Under the pieces are notes generated by a model. The model made no database searches, was not told the origin of the DNA, and worked only from the letters and a program-made list of their open reading frames with translations. The position numbers and the translations under genes are program-made. Shown piece by piece: positions 55,173-63,855 of a DNA stretch of 64,000 nt; position 1 is the stretch's first letter, and every line of letters begins with the position of its first letter. The stretch lies in contig NZ_JAMBOQ010000001.1 of assembly GCF_023715685.1 (NCBI RefSeq), positions 62,001 through 126,000 of the forward strand, given 5' to 3'. This stretch comes from Priestia aryabhattai (GTDB lineage: Bacteria > Bacillota > Bacilli > Bacillales > Bacillaceae_H).

Positions 55173-55472
55173 TTATATACTAATAATAAAATTACTTAAC
55201 ATAATCACGTTTATCGACAGAAAAAAGAGCTTGGATGAATCAATCCAAGCTCTTTTTTTATGTTGGTAAAGGAAAAACCCTATTACTGCTCCAAGTAAGG
55301 CTATGACAACTCCAACTCTAAGTAGAGGTATTATAAAATCAGATAAATCTATGTATGTTGTTTCTTGCAAATCTTCTCCTACAGTAACTTCTTTATAAGG
55401 AACTGTAAAAAGCGCTAATGATATACATAGAATAAAACCATATAAAAAGCCTTCTTCAATAAACTTTAACAA
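55173..55472 (-). CDS. Small membrane protein, unknown
   Basis: About 99 residues with two strong hydrophobic segments (LYGFILCISLALFTVPY near the N terminus, VGVVIALLGAVIGFFLY in the middle) and a final hydrophobic end. The start is a TTG five bases after GGGGG. Its last 30 codons run through a strong hairpin (55222-55259) and dif-like site 10. The C-terminal end is therefore probably not original and the gene may have been cut by the module boundary. Confidence 0.5.
   Translation of the reverse strand: MLKFIEEGFLYGFILCISLALFTVPYKEVTVGEDLQETTYIDLSDFIIPLLRVGVVIALLGAVIGFFLYQHKKRAWIDSSKLFFLSINVIMLSNFIISI
55194..55221 (-). repeat. dif-like Xer site 10
   Basis: Minus strand: XerC arm TCTGTCGATAA, centre ACGTGA, XerD arm TTATGTTAAGT. 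A strong hairpin abuts the XerC side. Site 9 lies in the same orientation on the other side of EamA-TrmB. Confidence 0.6.
55222..55259 (-). terminator. Hairpin abutting dif-like site 10
   Basis: AAAGAGCTTGGAT pairs with ATCCAAGCTCTTT, with T runs on both sides. Confidence 0.75.
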
Positions 55473-55556
55473 AAGTACCCCCACCCATCACGTGTAAATC
55501 TATTCACCAGTTGCACCAAATAAAAACTCCAGCAATAATTAAAGGAATACAGGCTA

Positions 55557-55924
55557 TCAATACACCATAAAAGGTAACTCCGTTCGTTCAATAATACGAA
55601 CAATATAATTACTTAAGTTTTTATATTGATAATATCCTCCGTCTTTGGTTGGAAATAATGGCCCTTGATCACTTGTATTTAATGCTGTACTGACATGGCG
55701 TCTTGCTCTAAAGGCAAGAATGCGTTCATATAAAGAGGGATGAAGTAACTTATCAAATTTCTTTCCACCCTTACCTACTCCTCTTAACCGATAATGGCCA
55801 CTTAAACTGTCTAGATACACGTCTCCCCACGAAGCTTTGGCTATTTCTTGTACACGAAGACCTGTCATGGCCAACATGGTTAACAATCCACGGTTGATAG
55901 GTTGCTTTCTTTTACTTGTCTACT
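55557..55924 (-). pseudogene. Tyrosine recombinase (phage integrase family) fragment
   Basis: The open frame includes PINRGLLTMLAMTGLRVQEI then ASWGDVYLD, containing the first catalytic Arg (TGLR). It continues through the GKGGK loop. It stops after IIERTELPFMVY, before the HxxR and Tyr motifs. Both ends of the protein are missing, so it is inactive. Its presence among dif-like sites is of interest. Confidence 0.75.
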
Positions 55925-55970
55925 ATAACGGGAGCATACCAAACTCTTATAGGTAGTCATAATAAATAAA

Positions 55971-56003
55971 AGAAGTAAGCCGTTAATGAAGGCTTACCTT
56001 TTT
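55971..56003 (-). terminator. Terminator of the MFS pseudogene
   Basis: GTAAGCC / GGCTTAC with a 9-nt loop and T-rich flanks. Confidence 0.65.
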
Positions 56004-56004
56004 A

Positions 56005-57277
56005 TTAACCTTGTAGTTGTTCATGAGTATCTATTTTCTCCTTTTGCGTAACTTTATGAGGTTCAGGCAGTAACAAGTTTAAAATGGCTGCTCCTGCTAA
56101 GATCATAATTGAAACATAAAAAGAAATATTATAACTACCTGTTTCGTTATAAAATAAGCCTGGCAAATAAGCGCCCAATGCCGATCCTATTTGATGACTA
56201 AGAAATAACCATCCTAAAATAAACCCAATGGAGTATCCTTTAAAATATTGAGTACCTAGTAATTGAGTTGGAGCTACAGTTGCAAAGTCAACTAATCCAA
56301 AGAATACTGCAAAAACAAGCAATAATGCAGAATTATGACTGTACAAGAGCATACAAATAGATATCGCCCTCATTCCATATAAAAGGAATAACATTTTGCG
56401 ACTACTCCAGCGATCAGCCACAACACCAGATAGTAAGATACCTATAATATTAAACCCAGCAAGTATACTTACTGCAGCACTAGTAACACTTGTTGAGAAT
56501 CCATGATCATGTGAAAAAGGAATAAGGTGCGTATCCATTAATCCTGTAGTAGTGAAACCACAAATAGCAAAAGGTAAGATTAAAAACCAAAACTCTCTTT
56601 TTAGAAAGACATTCCATATTGAAGAGTTTGTGTTTAAAGCTTTTTTTTCGCCTGTACCTTCTTCTACGATTTCACCCCCCAATAGGAACTAAACCTTTCT
56701 CTTTAGGATGATTCCGTAAAAATAAAAGGACGATAGGAAAGACAATAAGCACTAAAAAGGCGCCTAATATAACAACTGTCATTTTCCAATTAAGCCAATG
56801 AATTAACATGAGAGATCCTGGGACAAGAAGCATTTGTCCAGCACTAAATCCAGCTTCCATAATCCCAAACGCAAGTCCACGTTTTTCGTTAAACCAATTG
56901 GTCACAACCACTGTTGCGGCTACATTGGAGGCTCCTCCCACGCCGAGAGAAACCATAATTTCGTAAAGAAAGAATAATTGCCAGGGATGAGTTACAAAAG
57001 ATGTGAGAAAAATACTTATACCTACTAGAAAAGTGCTAAAGGATAAAATGAGCCAAGCACCCAATTTATCTACCAATCTTCCAATGAGTGGTTGAGACAG
57101 CCCATAAGTAATAAAACTCAATGTTGAGATAAGAGAAATGGTTCCTCTATCCATTAAGAAATCTGTTTCCCAAGGTTCAACAAAAGCTCCAAATGAAAGA
57201 CGAACACCTTGAACGGCTAAAAAGGTCAAAAATGTAACAAAAACAATAATCCAAGCGTAATGAAATGTTCTTTTCAT
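56005..57277 (-). pseudogene. MFS transporter (OFA/monocarboxylate-like) with a G-tract frameshift
   Basis: The N-terminal 201 residues (start [24 protein letters not shown]-type loops, six helices) end in GLVPIGG and a stop. The C-terminal 220 residues ([14 protein letters not shown] then six helices) follow in another frame. A run of six G (plus-strand C6, 56675-56680) lies at the junction; with five G the two parts join as [11 protein letters not shown]. The joined protein has a normal length of about 425 residues. It may be a phase-variable gene, a pseudogene or a consensus error. It follows a MarR-GNAT regulator by 23 bp. Confidence 0.8.
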
Positions 57278-57300
57278 ATATTCCCCTCAAATAAAAGTGA

Positions 57301-58227
57301 TTATTTTTTTCTTAGCTCTAAATCCCAGCGTTCTTCTATTAAAGTAGCTCCCCACAAGGATTTTTTCTCTTGCACTTCCATTATTTCAAACCCAAATTTT
57401 TTATAGAGTGGTCTAGCTGTCACCATATCACTAACGGTCCAAAGAAAAAGGCGTTCATAATCAAGTTCTTTACAGTATTGAACTAGAGAGTTAATAAGTT
57501 GACTCCCTATTCCTTTTTTGTGAAATGACGGATTTACTAAGAACCACCTTAACTGTCCTACCTTATTGCCATCATTCACTAAGCCAATACAGCCTGCAAA
57601 CTCGCGATTTATTTCTGCTATCCAGATTCTTTCTATATCAGCATTAAAAGTCTCCTGAAGATATGCTAAAAAGCTGTTATCCCATTTATGTACTTGATTA
57701 TAAAATAACCATTGTTGTTCAATTATGGTGTTAATATCATCAGAAGTATAATAGCTTCTAACAGAAACAGCTTCTACGTCTTTTTCTTTAAATGACGTAG
57801 AAAGAATTTCTTGTATGGTATTCATTGAGGCTACAAGCTTTTGTTGTTGATCATGGTCCAAGCTTCCAAGAATATATTCTACTTGCTGATTAGCTTTTTT
57901 CTCTAACTCTTTGTAAATCAATTCCCCATGGCTGGTTACATATAAAAGAAGATTACGTCCATCCTCTTTACACTTTTGCTTATAAACCATCTTTTCTTTT
58001 TCGAATTTTTTGATAATTCTACTTACATAACCACCATCTAAATCTAATCTTTCTTGAATGTTTTTAGCCGTACAATTACTAGTGTTATAAATTTCAAATA
58101 GAATACGAGTTTCTGTTAAAGAAAACGGACTGTCATAGATATGTTCATTTAAAAAACCTAAAATATCTGTGTAAAAACGGTTAAACTTCCTAAATTCAAG
58201 AACACACTTACTGTGTACATCAATCAT
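57301..58227 (-). CDS. Bifunctional MarR-type regulator / GNAT acetyltransferase
   Basis: A 308-residue two-domain protein. The N-terminal MarR winged helix (about 15-140, LTETRILFEIYNTSNCTAKN, LDGGYVSRIIKKFEKEKMV) is fused to a C-terminal GNAT domain (about 160-300) with NPSFHKKGIGSQLINSLVQY as the acetyl-CoA loop. Such fusions are common in Bacillus. It reads into the MFS gene, so it probably regulates it. A TAAATAAT dyad lies 15 bp upstream. Confidence 0.9.
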   Translation of the reverse strand: MIDVHSKCVLEFRKFNRFYTDILGFLNEHIYDSPFSLTETRILFEIYNTSNCTAKNIQERLDLDGGYVSRIIKKFEKEKMVYKQKCKEDGRNLLLYVTSHGELIYKELEKKANQQVEYILGSLDHDQQQKLVASMNTIQEILSTSFKEKDVEAVSVRSYYTSDDINTIIEQQWLFYNQVHKWDNSFLAYLQETFNADIERIWIAEINREFAGCIGLVNDGNKVGQLRWFLVNPSFHKKGIGSQLINSLVQYCKELDYERLFLWTVSDMVTARPLYKKFGFEIMEVQEKKSLWGATLIEERWDLELRKK

Positions 58228-58241
58228 TTTTACACCTCTTT

Positions 58242-58266
58242 TAAATAATATAAACGTAATTATTTA
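58242..58266. promoter_or_regulatory. Candidate MarR operator
   Basis: TAAATAAT-9 nt-ATTATTTA is a perfect 8-bp inverted repeat directly upstream of the MarR-GNAT start. The high AT content limits confidence. Confidence 0.4.
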
Positions 58267-58349
58267 CCAATTATAACCCCAACACTTGCCTAAGTCAACT
58301 ATTATTCTTGAATTTTATTCTTTTAAAAAAGAATGCGATATACAAACTT

Positions 58350-58377
58350 AGTTGCCATAATATTCCTTATCGGTACA
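58350..58377 (-). repeat. dif-like Xer site 11
   Basis: Minus strand: XerC arm TGTACCGATAA, centre GGAATA, XerD arm TTATGGCAACT, followed by TTTGTATATC, a partial form of the extension seen at sites 1, 8 and 12. Confidence 0.6.
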
Positions 58378-58407
58378 AAAACAGCTTGATGATTAATTTT
58401 ATTAAAA

Positions 58408-58617
58408 TCATATAAAAATAAAATATGTTCCGATATACATAATCAAAATAACCCCAAGCTTATAAGGTTCAATTATAAAATTAAAAAAGTGAGTTTGAGT
58501 AATAAGAAATTGTATGAACATAGGAATAAACATACATTGCCATATAAAATCTCTATCTTTAACAATCTTGAAAACAAAAATTATTGAGCCAATAATTGTG
58601 CAAACTAAATAAAGCAA
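58408..58617 (-). CDS. Small membrane protein, unknown
   Basis: About 69 residues with two hydrophobic segments (LLYLVCTIIGSIIFVFKIV; CMFIPMFIQFLI) and a third near the C terminus. I chose the TTG at 58617 because GGGGGAGGG lies just before it; the longer ATG start at 58701 has no ribosome site. No family recognised. Confidence 0.45.
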   Translation of the reverse strand: MLYLVCTIIGSIIFVFKIVKDRDFIWQCMFIPMFIQFLITQTHFFNFIIEPYKLGVILIMYIGTYFIFI

Positions 58618-58929
58618 GTATCCCTCCCCCAACATTTCAAATTTAACACATTTATCCAATAAATTGTTAATTAATATAATCTTCGTTATGTAAAATTTCA
58701 CATGAACTAAATCACTTCAAATAGATATGTAATAATTAACTTACTTTATTCAAAATATCGTTAATTATTACATACTTTGTAGAAAAACTAACAATATTTC
58801 GCTGTCTAATACCGCAGTCGTATTTATACTCTCATATATATGCTAAAATAACCAATAAACCAATGATCCTACAAAATGGAGTTGTGTATAAAAAAATTTC
58901 GGATTAAATACGGAGGGTCTATAGCTATC
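58618..58929. other. Intergenic stretch without a gene
   Basis: No gene, clear hairpin or operator is visible apart from the ribosome site GGAGGG of the following MFS gene. Confidence 0.4.
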
Positions 58930-60156
58930 ATGGGTATTGCACAAGCGAAAAATCAATTAGAACAACCAAAACTAGATATAAAGCCTAGAATAGGATTACT
59001 GATTATAGGTATTATCCTAATTGGGGCTAATCTCAGAGCTCCCTTAACATCTGTAGGACCACTAGTGGCTTCTATTCGTGACAGTTTGGGAATATCTAAT
59101 ACTTTAGCAGGGACAATAACTACAGTGCCGTTACTAGCTTTTGCATTCCTATCTCCTTTTGTTCCAAAGTTAGCTCGGCGTTTTGGCATGGAGTTTACGC
59201 TATTCATTTCTTTAATCTTATTAACAATTGGAATTGGAATACGTTCTTTTGGTGGAGTAGAAACCCTATTTATAGGAACGATCTTAATTGGTTTATCTAT
59301 TGCCATTGGTAATGTATTGTTGCCCAGTCTAATTAAATATAACTTTGCACAAAATATAGGCATGATGACAGGAATTTATGCAGTTTCTATGAATTTATGT
59401 GGCGCTATTGGATCTGGTATAAGTATTCCTATTTCTTCATTATCGGGTTTAGGATGGACCGGAGCCCTTGGATGTTGGGGATTTTTGTCTCTTCTTACTA
59501 TTTTCATTTGGTTGCCTCAATTGCGAACTCGACATAAGCCTATGAAGTCTGACCAAACAGCGCAAAAGGTTAAATCTATTAACTTATGGGGTTCTAAACT
59601 AGCATGGAATGTCACATTATTTATGGGATTTCAATCCTTTATCTTCTACACAGTTATTACATGGATGCCTGAAATTCTTGAACAAAAGGGATTGAACACT
59701 CATGACGCTGGCTGGATGTTATCGTTAATGCAGCTTGCTGTGCTTCCTATTACGTTTATTGTTCCTATTTTAGCTGGACGTTTACAAAGTCAGCGTTTAT
59801 TAGTAGTTGTTCCAGCCGTCTTGCTTATTGTAGGGTTATTCGGCATCTTATATGGAAGTACACTCCTTATCCCACTATGGATTATTATGGTTGGAATTGG
59901 AGTTGGATTTGTATTTAGTTTAGCTATGATGTTCTTTAGTTTACGTACAAAAAGTACTAACGAGGCAGCAGAGCTATCGGGTATGGCTCAATCATTCGGT
60001 TATCTTTTGTCTGCTGTAGGGCCTGTGTTATTTGGAGGGCTACACGACATTACACACAGCTGGACTATTCCTTTACTAATGTTAGTTTTAGTTTCAGTCC
60101 TTATTTTTATTGTGGGCATGGGAGCAGGGAAAAATGAATATGTAACTTCTAAATAA
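58930..60156 (+). CDS. MFS transporter, CynX/NimT type
   Basis: About 408 residues with twelve helices. The N-terminal ILIGANLRAPLTSVGPLV is the signature of CynX/NimT (YycB) transporters, linked to cyanate or nitroimidazole export. I chose the ATG at 58930, twelve bases after GGAGGG; upstream in-frame codons are poorly hydrophobic. A long hairpin terminator follows. Confidence 0.88.
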   Translation: MGIAQAKNQLEQPKLDIKPRIGLLIIGIILIGANLRAPLTSVGPLVASIRDSLGISNTLAGTITTVPLLAFAFLSPFVPKLARRFGMEFTLFISLILLTIGIGIRSFGGVETLFIGTILIGLSIAIGNVLLPSLIKYNFAQNIGMMTGIYAVSMNLCGAIGSGISIPISSLSGLGWTGALGCWGFLSLLTIFIWLPQLRTRHKPMKSDQTAQKVKSINLWGSKLAWNVTLFMGFQSFIFYTVITWMPEILEQKGLNTHDAGWMLSLMQLAVLPITFIVPILAGRLQSQRLLVVVPAVLLIVGLFGILYGSTLLIPLWIIMVGIGVGFVFSLAMMFFSLRTKSTNEAAELSGMAQSFGYLLSAVGPVLFGGLHDITHSWTIPLLMLVLVSVLIFIVGMGAGKNEYVTSK

Positions 60157-60161
60157 TTAAG

Positions 60162-60211
60162 CAATATAAAAACCCTTTAGAACGGTAGCTCTAGAGGGTT
60201 TCTATATTGCT
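60162..60211 (+). terminator. Long terminator of the CynX/NimT gene
   Basis: GCAATATA-AAACCC-TTTAGA pairs with TCTAGAGGGTTT-C-TATATTGC around an 8-nt loop. Confidence 0.8.
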
Positions 60212-60402
60212 TATTATTCTACATTTACTTTAATTGTTTCTTACTGTCGGTATTACTCATTCCATATATTACACCTCGACATATACTTCGAAGGCTTTTT
60301 GTGTTGGATTTTCATTACAATTATTATGTATATGAATAATTTCCCTTTCTTTATCCATACTAACGACGATACATAATCTAGTCAAAGTAGGAGGAATTTT
60401 AA

Positions 60403-61044
60403 ATGATGGAAAATCCACAAGGGCAAACACATCAAAACATGCACACAGGAAATGTCCCTTCACAAATGAATCATGGAGGCCACGAGGTATTTGATGTACA
60501 TGAGGTGTTATCAGGAGCAATTGATACATTGAACTCATATATGTTACTAAGCCAACACGTGAAGGATCCGGAGTTAAAAGATATTCTGGATCGCCAATAT
60601 CAATTTATTCAACAGGAATACAATACAACAGTAGAATGCTTTAAAACAGGGCAGGATCCTTCCACGCCTACACAGAGTTATAGAATGAAACAAGGTAATG
60701 ACTTTGTATATGGTCTTAAACCTTCTCAGCCAAAGAAACCGTTGCAGTCTGCATCAGAAATTACAGATGAGTGGATTTCAGGACATATGCTTGGTGCTGT
60801 AAAATCATCTGCTTCGATGAAAACAATGTCAGCACTCGAAACAACCAATCCAGTTGTACGTCGTGTACTAGCTGATTCTGTTCCAAATTGTATTGAAATG
60901 GCGTATGAAATTTCCCTTTATCAAAACAAACATCATTATTATCAAGTACCACAGCTTGCCCAACAAGACCTGCAGCAAATGGTAAATGCATTTGCACCTG
61001 CTCAAGGTCAACCGCAAATGCCAAATAACAATACCACTCATTAA
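60403..61044 (+). CDS. CotF-family spore coat protein
   Basis: A 213-residue CotF-domain protein. The N-terminal Gln/His-rich part precedes a helical ferritin-like core (HEVLSGAIDTLNSYMLLSQH; ALETTNPVVRRVLADSVPNC; EMAYEISLYQNKHHYY). A Gln/Pro/Asn-rich tail follows. AGGAGG lies eight bases before the ATG. Relatives are assembled into the spore coat late in sporulation. Confidence 0.88.
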   Translation: MMENPQGQTHQNMHTGNVPSQMNHGGHEVFDVHEVLSGAIDTLNSYMLLSQHVKDPELKDILDRQYQFIQQEYNTTVECFKTGQDPSTPTQSYRMKQGNDFVYGLKPSQPKKPLQSASEITDEWISGHMLGAVKSSASMKTMSALETTNPVVRRVLADSVPNCIEMAYEISLYQNKHHYYQVPQLAQQDLQQMVNAFAPAQGQPQMPNNNTTH

Positions 61045-61154
61045 TATAAAAGAAGTGATTATAACGTAAGAGTGGTTCATTTTATAGTGCTAGAAACTTG
61101 ATATTTCGAATCTTCATCAAATTAAGAAGAATTAATAGCGCTCAAGCGTGTCAA

Positions 61155-61198
61155 AGCTATCCTTTTTGTAAAATAACCAAAAGGATAGCTTTTTTTAT
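61155..61198 (+). terminator. Terminator of the CotF gene
   Basis: AAAGCTATCCTTTT pairs with AAAAGGATAGCTTT, then a T run. Confidence 0.85.
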
Positions 61199-61245
61199 AA
61201 AATCAGATATATTTCTCAGTTTAAATAGTTTACAAATACAAATTT

Positions 61246-61269
61246 AACTTAGAGTTGTGACTCTAAGTT
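61246..61269. promoter_or_regulatory. Inverted repeat like the MerR dyads
   Basis: AACTTAGAGT-TGTG-ACTCTAAGTT is a perfect 10-4-10 dyad. Its half site CTTAGAG is the same as in the MerR-type promoters at 30563 and 31137, but the spacing between half sites is 6, not 4, and no clear promoter boxes flank it. Confidence 0.35.
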
Positions 61270-61306
61270 ATCTGAAGTCTTGGAATGTAAAGGTTAAAAT
61301 TGGCAC

Positions 61307-62107
61307 CTATTTATAATGAGATGAAGTAGGGTCACACGATGGTTTTGCGGTATTCGTTGATTGTGCTAACTTAGTTAAATAGTAGCATTCCTCCCTCATC
61401 ATATGATCGGCCATTAAAGCAGAAAATGTACTAAGCATTTCGTTTGATAGTTCTAATTCTTCGATCTCATGAAGAAATACTTGAAATAACTCTATTTCTA
61501 ACTTAACGTCTTTGTTCATTTTCTTTAATGCTGGAAAGGATTCTAGATTCGTTCTTAAATAACCAGTTAATTCTACAGCCTTCAGATAAAAATGTTCAAA
61601 ATGGCTAGAAAATTGCATACTTTTTTGTTTTAGTTGCTTTTCTACTGCATCAAGACTATCGGAAATAGCTCCAGCATGTCCCGCAGCATCTAATGTCCAT
61701 AATAAATGATGATGAAGCTCATGAAAGATGGGTGGAATTTGTTGTTGTTCTAAGTAGCTAAGAATTAATAAATACTCATCCAGTTCATTGACCATATGGT
61801 TTAGAAAAGTAGGTGTAAGATGAATCGTAAAGTCAGTTGTTAAGTGCTTTTTTAATAAGGATAGTTTAAATTCTTTGAGTGCTATTGTTTGAGCTTTAGC
61901 TTTCATTGTAATGCTTTCTAGGTTGTTATGTTCTGCTTTAACTTTCTCTAACAAACTATTAAAAGATTGGATGAAGGTTTTAGCCACTTGTATTTCTTTG
62001 TGCTCTTTTTCTGCCAAGGCATCTAAGATAAATTGGGAATGGTCTTTCAAAATTTGAATCCAAAATGTATGTTCAAATTTTGCATTTTGAGTATAGTTAC
62101 TATTCAT
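61307..62107 (-). CDS. DUF2935-family protein (ferritin-like helical bundle)
   Basis: A 266-residue all-helical protein. FEHTFWIQILKDHSQFI at the start and HHHLLWTLDAAGHAGAI in the middle, with MADHMMREECYYL near the end, are DUF2935 signatures. The conserved Glu/His residues suggest a diiron-like site in each of two four-helix modules. AAGGAGG precedes the ATG. Family role unknown; common in spore formers. Confidence 0.85.
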   Translation of the reverse strand: MNSNYTQNAKFEHTFWIQILKDHSQFILDALAEKEHKEIQVAKTFIQSFNSLLEKVKAEHNNLESITMKAKAQTIALKEFKLSLLKKHLTTDFTIHLTPTFLNHMVNELDEYLLILSYLEQQQIPPIFHELHHHLLWTLDAAGHAGAISDSLDAVEKQLKQKSMQFSSHFEHFYLKAVELTGYLRTNLESFPALKKMNKDVKLEIELFQVFLHEIEELELSNEMLSTFSALMADHMMREECYYLTKLAQSTNTAKPSCDPTSSHYK

Positions 62108-62332
62108 TATTTTCCTCCTTTAATAAGATAGTCACTTTCCATACATATTAAAGAAAACCTATTTATATTAATATATAAGAGAAAATCTAGCACATTTAAG
62201 CTAAATGTTTTATCAAAACCAAAATACATTTTATAAAAAACAGTTATATTTCATTTTTTATTTTCGGTTATAAGAGTAAAGTATAAAGAGGCTTTCTAAT
62301 CCTCATTGCTTCAAGTTGACAACATGCTAAAA

Positions 62333-62372
62333 GAAAAGCCTACTGATTCATTCCGTATCAGTAGATTTTTCT
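62333..62372 (+). terminator. CTACTGAT hairpin
   Basis: CTACTGAT / ATCAGTAG with A/T-rich extension of the stem. Related to the hairpin at 51711, including the preceding AATCCTCATTG and TTGACAACAT phrases. Confidence 0.6.
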
Positions 62373-62393
62373 TTGTGATACATAAGTTATTAT

Positions 62394-62447
62394 CACTTGA
62401 GCAAACTACCCAAGAAGCCGTGAGGCATCATAAGAATAATTCTCCTA
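62394..62447 (-). repeat. Conserved block B, copy 4 (inverted)
   Basis: Minus strand: GATGCCTCACGGCTTCTTGG then GTAGTTTGCTC. It lies downstream of dif-like site 12 and its hairpin, the same order as at site 8. Confidence 0.5.
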
Positions 62448-62464
62448 TTTCCTTACGAGGACAG

Positions 62465-62498
62465 AAAAAACTACTGAACAGGAGCAGTAGTTTTTTTC
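62465..62498 (-). terminator. Hairpin downstream of dif-like site 12
   Basis: AAAAAACTACTG pairs with CAGTAGTTTTTT around an 8-nt loop. Equivalent to the hairpins after sites 1, 4 and 8. Confidence 0.7.
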
Positions 62499-62528
62499 TA
62501 TTTCAACCTGTATATGATATACAAAATT

Positions 62529-62556
62529 TGTTAACATAATCACAATTATCGGTAGG
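62529..62556 (-). repeat. dif-like Xer site 12
   Basis: Minus strand: XerC arm CCTACCGATAA, centre TTGTGA, XerD arm TTATGTTAACA, then AATTTTGTATATCATATACA. It has the full extended architecture. Confidence 0.65.
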
Positions 62557-62565
62557 AGCACAAAT

Positions 62566-62595
62566 AACTCTGTTCGAATAAATCGAAACAGAGCT
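62566..62595 (-). terminator. Hairpin on the XerC side of site 12
   Basis: ACTCTGTT-CGA pairs imperfectly with TCG-AAACAGAGCT. It lies between the VOC gene stop and dif-like site 12. Confidence 0.55.
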
Positions 62596-62624
62596 ACAAT
62601 GAGTATGAAAAATTTCCTGATTAA

Positions 62625-63011
62625 TTACAGCATTTTATATATTTCAATAAGATTCTTATCTGGATCCCGAAAATGTGCAATACGTGATCTCCATTCTTTA
62701 CGATCGTGTGGTTCAGTAACAAATTCAACCCCATTTTCTCTTAAATAATCATAGGTCTTATCTACGTTCTCTACTTCAAATTGAAGTAAAAAGTTTGATT
62801 GGGATTCGCCGTCTAAAGACTTATTTTCCTTTCCAATCACTTCTGCCATGGCATTTTGAGATAAAAGCTCGATTTTCGTTTCTCCATTATTGAAAAGTGC
62901 ATACTCCATTTCTTCCTGATACCAACTTATTGAAATTCCTAACAGATCCCTATAGAATTCAGTACTCTTTTTAAAATCATTAACTAATAGTCTGATTTGT
63001 AGCAGCTTCAA
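62625..63011 (-). CDS. VOC-family protein (glyoxalase/bleomycin-resistance type)
   Basis: A 128-residue single-module pair of beta-alpha-beta units: IRLLVNDFKKSTEFYRDLLG at the start and RIAHFRDPDKNLIEIY at the end, the latter with the metal-ligand-type Glu. The TTG start follows GGAGGAG. Substrate unknown; it may be an antibiotic-binding or lyase protein, given the neighbouring streptogramin genes. Confidence 0.85.
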   Translation of the reverse strand: MKLLQIRLLVNDFKKSTEFYRDLLGISISWYQEEMEYALFNNGETKIELLSQNAMAEVIGKENKSLDGESQSNFLLQFEVENVDKTYDYLRENGVEFVTEPHDRKEWRSRIAHFRDPDKNLIEIYKML

Positions 63012-63131
63012 TTCAATCTCCTCCTCATGATATAATTCTCTTTATTTATCAAAAGACCTTCGTGTTTTCTTCTCCGTTTACCCTGCACATTTTTAGTTAA
63101 CCTAATAGAAGTTATAGATAATTGTCCTTTC

Positions 63132-63785
63132 TTAATTGTGATTTTTCAATTTTTCTAGCTTTTCTATGTCTCCATTAACTATTACATCAATATGGTCAGA
63201 AATAATCTCAATATTTAAATCCCACCATTGAATTTCTAGTAATTTATTAATAATTTGTTCTGGGAAACGTTCTTTGATTTTCTGTGCAGGATTTCCTCCA
63301 ACAATCGTGTAGGGTTCTACATCCTTTGTAATAACTGATTTGGCTGCTACAATGGCACCATCACCTATATTAATCCCAGGCATAATGACCGTATCCATCC
63401 CAACCCAGACATCGTTTCCAATTATCGTATCTCCTTTAAACGGCAATTGATTTAACGTGGGTGTATGTTTCTCCCAACCTTCTCCGAAAATATTAAACGG
63501 ATACGTTGAGAAGCCATCCATCCTATGATTAGCTCCATTCATAATAAACGTTACGCCGAGGGCTATGGCACAAAATTTCCCTATAACAAGTCGATCACCA
63601 AAAAATTCATAATGGTACAATACTTGATCTTCAAAGGATTCTCCGTTTCTTGCATCGTAATAAGAATAATCGCCTACAATGATATTTGGCCTAGTGGTTG
63701 TATTTTTAATGAATTGTACAACATTATTTCCTTTAATCGGATATTTATCTGTAGGATTTGGGCCGTGTGCTTTATTTGATTCCAT
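63132..63785 (-). CDS. vat: Vat-family streptogramin A O-acetyltransferase
   Basis: A 217-residue left-handed beta-helix (hexapeptide-repeat) acetyltransferase, full length for Vat enzymes. Vat hallmarks are [12 protein letters not shown] at the start, the catalytic His in [15 protein letters not shown], and [16 protein letters not shown]. It would transfer acetyl from acetyl-CoA to group A streptogramins; xenobiotic acetyltransferases of the same class are close alternatives. It follows a Vgb-like gene in the same direction, which supports a streptogramin role. Confidence 0.88.
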   Translation of the reverse strand: MESNKAHGPNPTDKYPIKGNNVVQFIKNTTTRPNIIVGDYSYYDARNGESFEDQVLYHYEFFGDRLVIGKFCAIALGVTFIMNGANHRMDGFSTYPFNIFGEGWEKHTPTLNQLPFKGDTIIGNDVWVGMDTVIMPGINIGDGAIVAAKSVITKDVEPYTIVGGNPAQKIKERFPEQIINKLLEIQWWDLNIEIISDHIDVIVNGDIEKLEKLKNHN

Positions 63786-63855
63786 AAATATTCACTGCCT
63801 CTCACGGTTTTTGGACAAAACTCAATCGCCCTAACTTATTACATTCCTCTGCGAA

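Noticed and set aside
55557..58227. Prophage or integrative element
   Set aside because: The only phage-like gene is an integrase fragment lacking its catalytic end; there are no capsid, portal, terminase or conjugation genes.
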